6,028 bases of DNA, taken from contig JAISIO010000188.1 of assembly GCA_031262005.1 (NCBI GenBank), positions 1 to 6,028 of the forward strand. The letters are read 5' to 3'. Shown in pieces: positions 1 through 6,028 of the stretch. The notes beneath the pieces were generated by a model. The model had not been told where the DNA came from and made no database searches. It saw nothing but the letters and a program-made list of their open reading frames with translations. Within the stretch, counting starts at the first letter, position 1, and each line of letters opens with the position of its first letter. The stretch is from Bacteroidales bacterium. GTDB lineage: Bacteria; Bacteroidota; Bacteroidia; Bacteroidales; UBA1715. Made by a program: the position numbers and the translations under genes.

Positions 1-119
1 GTGCTCGCTTGATTGTACCTCCGCATTTGGCACACGGCTTACTTGGCGACCAACATAAAATTCCTGCTTTGGCTATTTTGAATTATACGGTGGTGGTGAA
101 AAAGCATATTCGGAAATAA
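1..119 (+). CDS. FKBP-type peptidyl-prolyl cis-trans isomerase, C-terminal end (partial)
   Basis: Only the last 38 codons are in the window, in the frame starting at base 3 and ending at TAA 117-119; the gene begins upstream. The peptide contains ARLIVPPHLAHGLLGD followed by KIPALAILNYTV, which matches the end of FKBP domains: the 'a-lI-P-LAyG--G---IP-na-L-f-V' pattern that forms the last loop and beta strand around the active site. FKBP proteins catalyse proline cis-trans isomerisation during protein folding. The LAHG-GD-KIP version resembles FKBPs of Bacteroidota, which is my main taxonomic hint. The basic tail VKKHIRK closes the protein. The gene has no obvious functional link to the defence operon 163 bases downstream and is probably a resident chromosomal neighbour. 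The family call is fairly safe; the subtype and localisation cannot be judged from this fragment. Confidence 0.7.
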   Translation, partial: ARLIVPPHLAHGLLGDQHKIPALAILNYTVVVKKHIRK

Positions 120-140
120 CTAATGACCGCTTCTGATATT

Positions 141-182
141 TCACGCAGAGAGGCTAAGATGCGCGAAGAACGCAGAGCGTGA
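141..182. repeat. Short degenerate CGCAGAG-type repeat bounded by a 6-base inverted repeat
   Basis: Heptamer CGCAGAG occurs at 144-150 and 171-177, exactly 27 bases apart. Between them is a related string, CGCGAAG (162-168), giving an apparent 9-base spacing (162 to 171). A further AACGCAGA occurs at 252-259. The block is bounded by TCACGC (141-146) and its perfect reverse complement GCGTGA (177-182). Similar purine-rich CGCAGAG strings are familiar to me from intergenic DNA of many bacteria, but I cannot name a function. It could be a small dispersed repeat, a protein-binding site or simple-sequence debris. Confidence 0.4.
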
Positions 183-269
183 GTAATGAAATAATGAAGC
201 GAATGGGTTAATCACAGGGGATTGAAACAAAATATTATAACGAATAATTAAAACGCAGATTCAAGTAAT

Positions 270-281
270 AAAGGTAAAATT
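270..281 (+). promoter_or_regulatory. Weak ribosome binding site of the kinase-helicase gene
   Basis: AAAGG at 270-274 lies 7 bases before the ATG at 282. That is acceptable spacing for a partial Shine-Dalgarno sequence. An in-frame stop (TAA 249-251) lies just upstream and no other in-frame ATG intervenes, so this ATG is the natural start. I found no Bacteroidota-type TAnnTTTG -7 element between 120 and 281, so no promoter is called. Confidence 0.45.
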
Positions 282-3200
282 ATGCTTTTCAACAAATATC
301 AATACAGCAATGAAAATATCAGTAAACGAGGATATTCTCAAACTTGCGAAGCGCAAGATGAAAATGGCGAAATCTTTTGGATTAAATGGATTTTGGGCAT
401 AGAAAAATCAAGTACAAAAGCAAAGATTTTGGCAGACAAACTTCGGCACTTGCAAAAAGCTCGTCATGCTGCTTTACCTGAAATAATCGAATATGGTTAT
501 GACGAAGAACAACAAACTTTTGCGATAGTATTTAAGTTTTTAAACAATATTGATACTTTAGAAAATTCGTTTACAAGACTTAAAAGTCAGTCATTTATTA
601 GCGGACTAATTGAACTTGCCGGATGTTTGAATGAGTTACACCAAAAATTCAAAATCAATCATGGTGATATACAACCTGCCAATATTTTGGTCGATAATAA
701 CGGAGAATTCTTTTTGATTGATTTTGGACTTTCCGATATTACCAGAACGCTTTCACAAGAAAAAGACCTTGAAATTTTTGCAAAAGAGTTTGCTGCTCCG
801 GAGAAACTTAATCGCCTTGTTTCAAAAGGTTTTCCTTATCAATCAGATATATATTCGTTTGGGAAAATTCTTGGCTGGTTTTTTCATGAAAGGCAAGAAA
901 TTATATCCGAAGAGCAAAATAAAAACTTACAGCATTTACTTGCGGAAAATCCGAATGACCGCCCAAATTGGCAACAGGTAATTGATTTTTTGAAAGATTT
1001 TCTAAATTCATTTGAGCAATCGTATTTTCAGATTTCTTTTAATCAAAGAAATTGTAGTGTTCCAACAGATTTTTGGGAAGAAATCAACAATACAAAGCCG
1101 CTTTTTGATGTTCGACCAAGCGAGAAAGATGATTATTTTATGAATATCATTATTGGTAAATATTTTTGTGAAAGTTCAATTTGGATAAAATCAGAACGGA
1201 AGCTGTTGATTAATAATATTCAATTGTTTGATACATTAGAAAATAATATTAAAACGGCAAAAAAGCGAGATTCAAAACCTTTGCCTTACAATTATGTTTT
1301 TACAGAAAATTATCAAACAAGTGACAATGCTGATCCTGCACAAATTTTTCAAAAATGGTTTGTGCAAAATCAATCAAAACATTCGCTACGCGAAAATCGG
1401 AAAGCAGTAAAAGAAGAATTATCTTTTTATCGGGAATTGCTTGAAAAAGAGAAAGAAGTTATTGCAAAACATTCGTTACGGCTTCAATATGACAGTTATA
1501 AAGTCAATGGTAATGAGATAGTGTTTAATATCAAGCCCAATGAGAAATACAGTAGCCAAGGTGTTGTATTAAAACATATTGAAGAAGGGAATGATGTTAA
1601 TTCCGATGGCTTCGAGTATGTAGTATCTGCTAATGCAGACAGAAAACAAAACAAAGAAGTGATAGAGTTTGCAGGTAAGCCGTATGATTGGGTGCAGAAA
1701 AAAGAAGACGATAAACTTGATGTGTCGGAACGAAAATACGCTCTAAAAATTAAAGATTGTGAACATTTAAGGAAAGACAAGATTCCGCAATCGGGCTTTT
1801 TATTTGAAAATACGGCGAAAAAGGAAGAAGAAAAGAACAGGCAACTTGATGCAATCCGCAAAGTAGAGAAAAACGAAGTACAGAATCCTGATTTGATTTA
1901 CCATTTATTCAAACCCGATGACCTGCCAATATCAAGCTCTGACTATTCGCCTTTGGAAAGAGTTTGGCAAAAAGATAAGGATAATCAACCTTTGGTTTAT
2001 TCTGACAATCAAAATAAAGCCATTAGAAACTCACTGACAAAATCGCCATTTTCAATTATTCAGGGACCTCCGGGAACAGGAAAAACAACGGTAATTACCG
2101 AAATTGTGTTTCAAATTCTTGCACAGAAACCCGAAGCCAAAATTCTTATCACTTCGCAAACCAATAATGCGGTTGACCAAGTGTTGGAAAATCTTTTAAA
2201 AAACAATATTTCTATTTTGCGTTTGAGTGGAATTACTGCCCCCAAAGTGCCAAGCATACGCGAGCACACTATGGATAGAAAGTTAAGTGGCTGGAAAAAG
2301 CAAGTTAGAGAAACCGCCGAAAAGAATTTTAAAACAAAACAGGAACAGTACAAAAGTTTATTCGGCGAACAAGTTTTTGTCGAATTGCAAGAGTTACACA
2401 GAGATTGGATTACTACTATTACCGCATTAGACGAGAAAAGCGCAATCAATCAAAAACTTATCGATAGCATTCGCGTTATCGGGGCAACCTGCAATCATAT
2501 AGCCGCAAAAAAATACAGTAAATATAATTTTGAGTTTGATTATGTAATAATGGACGAATCGGGCAAGGCTACAATTGCAGAAGCACTTGTGCCTATTGTT
2601 TTAGGTAAAAACTTGGTGTTTGTTGGCGACCACCGACAACTTCGCCCGATGCTGACAAGTACAAAAGAGGTAGAATCGTGGTTGCGAGAAAAATATAAAA
2701 AAGAGGCTGACGCTTTAGAAGAAAGTTTTGAAGATTACTTCAATCGCCCAAGTTTATTTGAGCAGGTAATTACGAAAATTGACGAAGATTATAAAGCTCA
2801 ACTTGATGAATGCCGTCGTTCCTCAAAGGAACAGGTTTTGCTCACTTCGCAATGTTTTTACGAACCTGAAGGCGATGAAGAAATCAAACCGATTAAAAGA
2901 GAAACTGACAAAGAACATAATTTACCTTTGTCAATAAACAGTTCCATTATTTTTGTTGATTTAGGAAGCCATTATAAGAATGAAGTGGATAACAAATCTT
3001 CTTACAACAAGGAAAGTGCAAGACTAATTCCTGAAATTTTGGAATTGCTAAACAAATACGATAAAGTTAAAGAATATTCTTTTGGTGTAATTACGGGATA
3101 TACAGCACAATATCGCAAATTGAAAAATAAAATAAAAGGCAAGGAATTAAAAAATATTCGCAAATGGGGCAAAGATAAACCCGAAGAAAAACTTACCGTT

Positions 3201-4409
3201 TCGGTTGTAGATAGATTTCAAGGATTGGAACGAGATATTGTAATTATGGATTTGGTGAAAAGTGGTACAGGTCTGAATTTGGGATTCTTAGAAACGCCCA
3301 ATCGTATCAATGTGGCACTTTCACGCCAAAAAAGATTATTGATTATAGTTGGCGATTATAGCAGTATTGTCAATGCAAAAACTCGCAGTGGCGAAAAGGT
3401 AGCATTACAACGGTATCTCGAAAAAATCAAACCTGAATGGATTATTAAAGCAGAACAAATCAACGAACTGTTTTTTTTCAAAAATAATGTTGCACATAAT
3501 GAGTTAGAAGAAACAATAGAGGAAAAAGAGGTGGCTTTTATCGAAACGAAAGTTGAAAAATTAGACGGAGTTAAAATCGTTGGAAAAATAGACTTTGATA
3601 GCTTCTCAAAGAAGAAAGCCCAACAAAGCAAAGAAGAAACAAGTGCAGAAATACCCAAAGGAAGTATTGATATAGAAAAATTGAAAACAGCAATTATCAA
3701 TACCTATAATCCTATAACAAAGAAATTTGAATTGTCTTCTCTAAACAATACTTTAAGAAAAGAAATACAGGATTTCGATTATCATATTTTGGGTTTTGAG
3801 AAGTTTAAAGATTTTTGCTTGTCTTTATCCGATGTTTTTGACATTGAGACAAGCGATAATGGTACGGTATATATAATTCCAAAATTTGACTACCAAATTG
3901 AATATAGAGATGTAGATAATACAATCATGGAACTTGAGAAGATAAAAAAAGCTGCTACTAAATCGTGGAATCCGGAAATACAAAAAATAGAATTAAACAC
4001 CTTTTTTAACGCATTAGTTCAAGAAGTAAAACATTTCACCTTAAAGAATTACGGTTATTCAAATTTTAAGGATTTATGTGTTGATTACGGATTTAATATT
4101 GAAAATTCAGATGATGGCAAGATTTATCTTATTCCTACTTTTGATTTTGAAAAACCTACCCACATAAAACCTAAGCGGGTTCTACCTATCCCTATCGAAA
4201 AAGCAGTATCGGTATTTCATACTTGCGAAAAAGATGAAAATGGATTGGTTAATACAAAAGACTACTACCAAGCACTTCGCAATGCAATAAAAGGATTTAA
4301 TCCATTGGTTTATGGTGGACGGTTCAATGATTTTTACAAAAAAATGAATGTTTTCGAGATAATAGTGCAAGATAAAGACACCAAATTTTTAAAATTAAAA
4401 GAAGAATAA
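282..4409 (+). CDS. mkoA: Mokosh type I-like MkoA: protein kinase-SF1 helicase fusion with tandem LOTUS-like tail
   Basis: A 1375-residue cytoplasmic fusion with no signal peptide or membrane segment seen. Residues about 5-245 are a protein-kinase fold: probable ATP lysine K35, catalytic loop HGDIQPAN (127-134), DFG 147-149, AAPE 171-174, DIYSFG 189-194 and R227. The glycine loop is degenerate, and the usual catalytic-loop lysine is Q131. Residues about 250-560 are a linker plus the region preceding COG1112 helicase cores, including a nP-L-L segment near 535-542. The SF1 helicase core spans about 570-1050: Q577, Walker A GPPGTGKTT (595-603), Ia TSQTNNAVDQ (624-633), Walker B DESGKA (758-763), motif III VGDHRQL (781-787), motif V VVDRFQGLERD (975-985) and motif VI NVALSRQK (1010-1017). 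Residues 1127-1375 hold three OST-HTH/LOTUS-like modules. The gene lies two bases before the PLD gene, so the two are almost certainly cotranscribed. Kinase plus COG1112 helicase next to a PLD protein is the published Mokosh type I layout. The role, blocking phage through nucleic-acid remodelling, is inferred from that family; the exact subtype needs profile confirmation. Confidence 0.75.
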   Translation: MLFNKYQYSNENISKRGYSQTCEAQDENGEIFWIKWILGIEKSSTKAKILADKLRHLQKARHAALPEIIEYGYDEEQQTFAIVFKFLNNIDTLENSFTRLKSQSFISGLIELAGCLNELHQKFKINHGDIQPANILVDNNGEFFLIDFGLSDITRTLSQEKDLEIFAKEFAAPEKLNRLVSKGFPYQSDIYSFGKILGWFFHERQEIISEEQNKNLQHLLAENPNDRPNWQQVIDFLKDFLNSFEQSYFQISFNQRNCSVPTDFWEEINNTKPLFDVRPSEKDDYFMNIIIGKYFCESSIWIKSERKLLINNIQLFDTLENNIKTAKKRDSKPLPYNYVFTENYQTSDNADPAQIFQKWFVQNQSKHSLRENRKAVKEELSFYRELLEKEKEVIAKHSLRLQYDSYKVNGNEIVFNIKPNEKYSSQGVVLKHIEEGNDVNSDGFEYVVSANADRKQNKEVIEFAGKPYDWVQKKEDDKLDVSERKYALKIKDCEHLRKDKIPQSGFLFENTAKKEEEKNRQLDAIRKVEKNEVQNPDLIYHLFKPDDLPISSSDYSPLERVWQKDKDNQPLVYSDNQNKAIRNSLTKSPFSIIQGPPGTGKTTVITEIVFQILAQKPEAKILITSQTNNAVDQVLENLLKNNISILRLSGITAPKVPSIREHTMDRKLSGWKKQVRETAEKNFKTKQEQYKSLFGEQVFVELQELHRDWITTITALDEKSAINQKLIDSIRVIGATCNHIAAKKYSKYNFEFDYVIMDESGKATIAEALVPIVLGKNLVFVGDHRQLRPMLTSTKEVESWLREKYKKEADALEESFEDYFNRPSLFEQVITKIDEDYKAQLDECRRSSKEQVLLTSQCFYEPEGDEEIKPIKRETDKEHNLPLSINSSIIFVDLGSHYKNEVDNKSSYNKESARLIPEILELLNKYDKVKEYSFGVITGYTAQYRKLKNKIKGKELKNIRKWGKDKPEEKLTVSVVDRFQGLERDIVIMDLVKSGTGLNLGFLETPNRINVALSRQKRLLIIVGDYSSIVNAKTRSGEKVALQRYLEKIKPEWIIKAEQINELFFFKNNVAHNELEETIEEKEVAFIETKVEKLDGVKIVGKIDFDSFSKKKAQQSKEETSAEIPKGSIDIEKLKTAIINTYNPITKKFELSSLNNTLRKEIQDFDYHILGFEKFKDFCLSLSDVFDIETSDNGTVYIIPKFDYQIEYRDVDNTIMELEKIKKAATKSWNPEIQKIELNTFFNALVQEVKHFTLKNYGYSNFKDLCVDYGFNIENSDDGKIYLIPTFDFEKPTHIKPKRVLPIPIEKAVSVFHTCEKDENGLVNTKDYYQALRNAIKGFNPLVYGGRFNDFYKKMNVFEIIVQDKDTKFLKLKEE
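3660..4406 (+). other. Three tandem OST-HTH/LOTUS-like modules at the helicase C-terminus
   Basis: Residues 1127-1204, 1210-1290 and 1301-1375 of the kinase-helicase protein share one plan. Each has a helix (IEKLKTAI / LEKIKKAA / IEKAVSVF), then an L-or-V-x(2-4) turn leading into a helix (LSSLNNTLRKEI / LNTFFNALVQEV / TKDYYQALRNAI), then an F-x-G/Y-G-F-F-DF motif (YHILGFEKFKDF / LKNYGYSNFKDL / PLVYGGRFNDFY), then a strand-turn-strand (FDIETSDNGTVYIIP / FNIENSDDGKIYLIP / FEIIVQDKDTKFLKL). This matches the OST-HTH/LOTUS winged helix known from RNA-associated proteins, where it binds RNA (reported preference for G-quadruplexes) or partner helicases. The first two copies are most alike; the third is more diverged and has no IP ending. 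I know of no requirement for such modules in described MkoA proteins. Confidence 0.6.
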
Positions 4410-4411
4410 AT

Positions 4412-5737
4412 ATGACTGAAAATGAAGTATATAAAAAATTAAGCAAAGAAGCCCCAACCGGTTATCGAATGAATGAGTTAATCCCATTCAGTTATCCTGT
4501 GCGTAAAATCAAAATTGATATTTTGGCAAACAAACAACCCGACCAATCTTTGGTAAGCGTGTATAATGTTTTGTTACGAGCAATCCAAATAGGTTTCCAA
4601 ACGCAAGCTGATTTATTTTTATTCTTGGGATTGAGTGAAACAGATGAATTTGTTTTACGTGAATTGTTTGCATTGCGAGAAAAAGGCTATGTTGATTTGG
4701 TTTCCGAAAAATGGATTGTAACTGAAAGCGGCGAACAGTTTATAAAAGATAACACTATTTTGCGAGTTGAGGAAGAGGAAGAATTTGAATTTTTGATTGA
4801 CGGAATTTCAAACAAAATAATGTCGGCACAAGAAAATCCGACGAAACGAAATAAACTCCCGAAATACTTGCTTTCGGAAATAAGGTTGCCTGCTAAAAGT
4901 TCTGATTTATTGGAAAATAAATATCAAGCGTTAGCGGATATTTATAAAAAAGAACAACAAGGCAAATCGTATTTAATAAGTTATAATTCCGAAGAAATCA
5001 AAAAAGATTACGAAGAATGGTGTAATTATTGGCTGATAGAGTATATTCCGGAAAAGAACAATAGTCAAGAACCGAAATTGGAAGTAAGAAATTATGATTC
5101 TCTCAAATTAAATAAGGAATTAACAAAAAAGTTTAATTCTGAATATCAGCATTTTATTTATACACTTTCCGATTCAGAGAGAAAAGAAGAAGAATTACCC
5201 GAAATAATAGAGACAAAACCGATTGAAACGCAAAAAATCACATCCGAAAATGTTCAATTTGAAAATCTAACTATTTGGGAAACAAAACAAAGATTCATAG
5301 AAGCATTGCAAACCGTGAAGGAGAGAATTTTAATAGAAAGCCCTTGGATAAAGCGTGCAACAATGGAATATTTGCCGTATTTTGAAAAGATTTTGAAAGA
5401 TAAAAAGCAGTTGATAATCCTTTATGGAATTAGCGAAGATGCAGAACACGACTATAATACATTGAAACGAGTATCAGAATTGCAAGATAAATATAAAGAT
5501 TATTTTACTTTGCTTGATTTGCCAAGTCATTTTGGTAAAATCAATTCTCGTTTAACAGGGACACACCGAAAACTCGTAATTAAAGACAATGATTATTACA
5601 TTTCGGGCAGTTTCAATTTCCTTTCGTTTGCAAAACAGGAAAGCCAACAAGTCGCAAACGAAGAATCTATGCTCGTTGCAATAGATGTTGAAAAGAAGTG
5701 GAAACAACTAAAAGATGAATATGAATTGAAAATATAG
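4412..5737 (+). CDS. mkoB: Mokosh type I-like MkoB: winged-helix plus single-HKD PLD-family nuclease
   Basis: A 441-residue soluble protein. Residues about 45-112 look like a winged helix: helix VYNVLLRAIQIG, a T-x-AD-L--FLGL turn, recognition helix FVLRELFALREKGYV, and a wing ending in a W-V-TESGEQF strand and helix. Residues about 120-280 are charged, partly helical and not assigned. Residues about 285-425 are a phospholipase-D-type domain: core strand RILIESPWI (305-313), then the HxK(x)4D motif with H385, K387 and D392, then GSFNF (399-403, with S400 and N402), and trailing acidic E417/E418. One HKD copy is present, so the active site would need a dimer, as in Nuc-type nucleases. Start ATG 4412 follows the upstream stop by two bases, with purine-rich AGAAGA (4400-4405) as a weak RBS, implying translational coupling. 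Family knowledge suggests a phosphodiesterase acting on DNA or RNA; the substrate is not visible. Other defence PLD proteins (for example DISARM DrmC) are alternatives by fold, but the partner gene favours MkoB. Confidence 0.72.
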   Translation: MTENEVYKKLSKEAPTGYRMNELIPFSYPVRKIKIDILANKQPDQSLVSVYNVLLRAIQIGFQTQADLFLFLGLSETDEFVLRELFALREKGYVDLVSEKWIVTESGEQFIKDNTILRVEEEEEFEFLIDGISNKIMSAQENPTKRNKLPKYLLSEIRLPAKSSDLLENKYQALADIYKKEQQGKSYLISYNSEEIKKDYEEWCNYWLIEYIPEKNNSQEPKLEVRNYDSLKLNKELTKKFNSEYQHFIYTLSDSERKEEELPEIIETKPIETQKITSENVQFENLTIWETKQRFIEALQTVKERILIESPWIKRATMEYLPYFEKILKDKKQLIILYGISEDAEHDYNTLKRVSELQDKYKDYFTLLDLPSHFGKINSRLTGTHRKLVIKDNDYYISGSFNFLSFAKQESQQVANEESMLVAIDVEKKWKQLKDEYELKI

Positions 5738-5739
5738 TG

Positions 5740-5769
5740 ATACTTCATGCCGTAGATAAGTATTTTTTT
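5740..5769 (+). terminator. Possible weak rho-independent terminator after the operon
   Basis: ATACTT (5740-5745) is perfectly complementary to AAGTAT (5758-5763), with a 12-base loop, and is followed by six further Ts (5764-5769). It begins three bases after the PLD gene's stop codon, the right place for an operon terminator. The stem is only 6 base pairs with one G-C pair, so its stability is poor and the match may be fortuitous. Confidence 0.35.
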
Positions 5770-5902
5770 CGCCCTTCAAGACGACCCGCAACAACGCCAA
5801 CCAAATATTTCGCTCGCCAAAGAAATATTGCATTGGCAACCGAAGATAGGATTGGATGAAGGGTTGGAGCGGGTAATAGCGTATTTCAAAACTGAGGGTT
5901 AA
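5756..5902 (+). pseudogene. 3' remnant of a UDP-glucuronate decarboxylase-type SDR gene
   Basis: From 5774 to the TAA at 5900-5902 the frame reads LQDDPQQRQPNISLAKEILH, then WQPKIGLDEGLERVIAYFKT and EG. This is the signature C-terminus of NAD-dependent epimerase/dehydratase family sugar-nucleotide enzymes, especially UDP-glucuronate decarboxylase (DDP-QR-PDI--AK--LGW-PK--LEEGL---I-YF), which makes UDP-xylose. About 42 of the roughly 310-340 residues expected remain. No start codon or NAD-binding domain is present, and the frame is closed by TAG at 5753-5755. Just upstream, the neighbouring frame reads FFRP (5764-5775), like the family's IVFRPLPQDDP; a loss of about 5 bases after CCT would explain the shift. 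It is a dead fragment, left by insertion or replacement when the operon or an earlier element arrived. The family call is strong; the precise enzyme is less certain. Confidence 0.8.
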
Positions 5903-5922
5903 AACTGCACCCCACAATCCCC

Positions 5923-6028
5923 CTAATTCCGAAAAATCCCTGTTATGGATTTGGTAATATCGTCGAATTTGGACGTATTTACTACTGCACTGTGAAAGTC
6001 GCCGGTATCTTCGGAAACTTTGGTTACT
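5923..6028 (-). CDS. C-terminal end of an unidentified protein (partial)
   Basis: On the - strand the frame from base 6027 down to a TAG stop (complement of 5923-5925) is open for 34 codons to the window edge. It reads VTKVSEDTGDFHSAVVNTSK and ends KSITGIFRN. The composition is protein-like and this end would converge on the truncated sugar-nucleotide gene, leaving 20 bases between their stops. I do not recognise the family. The other - strand frames here give basic, Arg/Ser-rich translations typical of shadow frames. The stretch is too short to prove coding, so a chance open frame remains possible. Confidence 0.45.
   Translation of the reverse strand, partial: VTKVSEDTGDFHSAVVNTSKFDDITKSITGIFRN

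Noticed and set aside
123..182. Nineteen-codon ORF starting ATG at 123 just after the FKBP gene
   Set aside because: It translates mainly the CGCAGAG repeat into Arg/Glu-rich peptide, has no ribosome binding site and no recognisable domain; repeat DNA explains it better.
222..250. TTGAAA at 222-227 with AATAAT at 243-248 as a sigma-70-like promoter
   Set aside because: Spacing is 15 bases, the sequence is AT-rich so such matches are expected, and the likely host phylum uses a different -33/-7 consensus that I do not see here.
1496..2449. Antisense open frames of 112-121 codons inside the kinase-helicase gene (1496-1861 and 2111-2449), with a similar one at 3356-3700
   Set aside because: They are Ser/Phe/Cys-rich mirror translations of a strongly conserved helicase gene, without domains or ribosome binding sites.
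282..5737. BREX type 2/Pgl (PglW kinase) or DISARM (DrmA helicase with DrmC PLD) as the system identity
   Set aside because: No methyltransferase, PglZ or DUF1998 component is present; the helicase is SF1/COG1112 and is fused to the kinase, as in Mokosh type I.
5708..5917. Antisense 69-codon frame across the operon end
   Set aside because: It overlaps the recognisable decarboxylase C-terminus on the + strand and its translation has no family-like pattern.
5903..5922. Bidirectional terminator between the two converging gene ends
   Set aside because: The 20-base gap is C/A-rich and I find no complementary arms or T-run.

Overview
This window is dominated by a compact two-gene operon on the + strand that I read as a type I Mokosh-like anti-phage defence module. 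It is AT-rich. Part of an FKBP-type isomerase with a Bacteroidota-like C-terminus lies just upstream, and the open reading frames have weak Shine-Dalgarno sequences. Together these suggest a member of the Bacteroidota or a close relative. This placement is an inference, because there is no rRNA or other strong taxonomic marker.

Layout. Positions 1-119 are the 3' end of an FKBP-type peptidyl-prolyl isomerase gene. Positions 120-281 form a short intergenic stretch with a small degenerate CGCAGAG-type repeat, a single CRISPR-repeat-like string and a weak ribosome binding site. Positions 282-4409 encode a 1375-residue fusion protein: an N-terminal Ser/Thr-kinase-like domain, a COG1112/UPF1-like SF1 helicase, and three tandem C-terminal modules that look like OST-HTH/LOTUS domains. 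Two bases later, 4412-5737 encodes a 441-residue protein with a winged-helix-like N-terminal region and a single-HKD phospholipase-D-type nuclease domain. A weak hairpin followed by a T-run comes next. After it is a 5'-truncated remnant of a UDP-glucuronate decarboxylase-type SDR gene (about 5756-5902), and finally the 3' end of an unidentified gene on the - strand (5923-6028).

How the genes may work together. The published Mokosh type I system pairs a kinase-helicase fusion (MkoA) with a PLD-family nuclease (MkoB), and the order and tight spacing here fit that. A plausible model is that the helicase, helped by RNA-binding LOTUS modules, senses or remodels a phage nucleic acid, the kinase domain regulates the response, and the PLD protein cuts nucleic acid. 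The mechanism is inferred, not shown by the sequence.

The most unusual points are the triple LOTUS-like tail on the helicase, which lies in DNA of lower GC content than the rest of the gene, and the decayed sugar-nucleotide gene fragment at the downstream edge. The fragment suggests that the module sits at a site of gene replacement or insertion.
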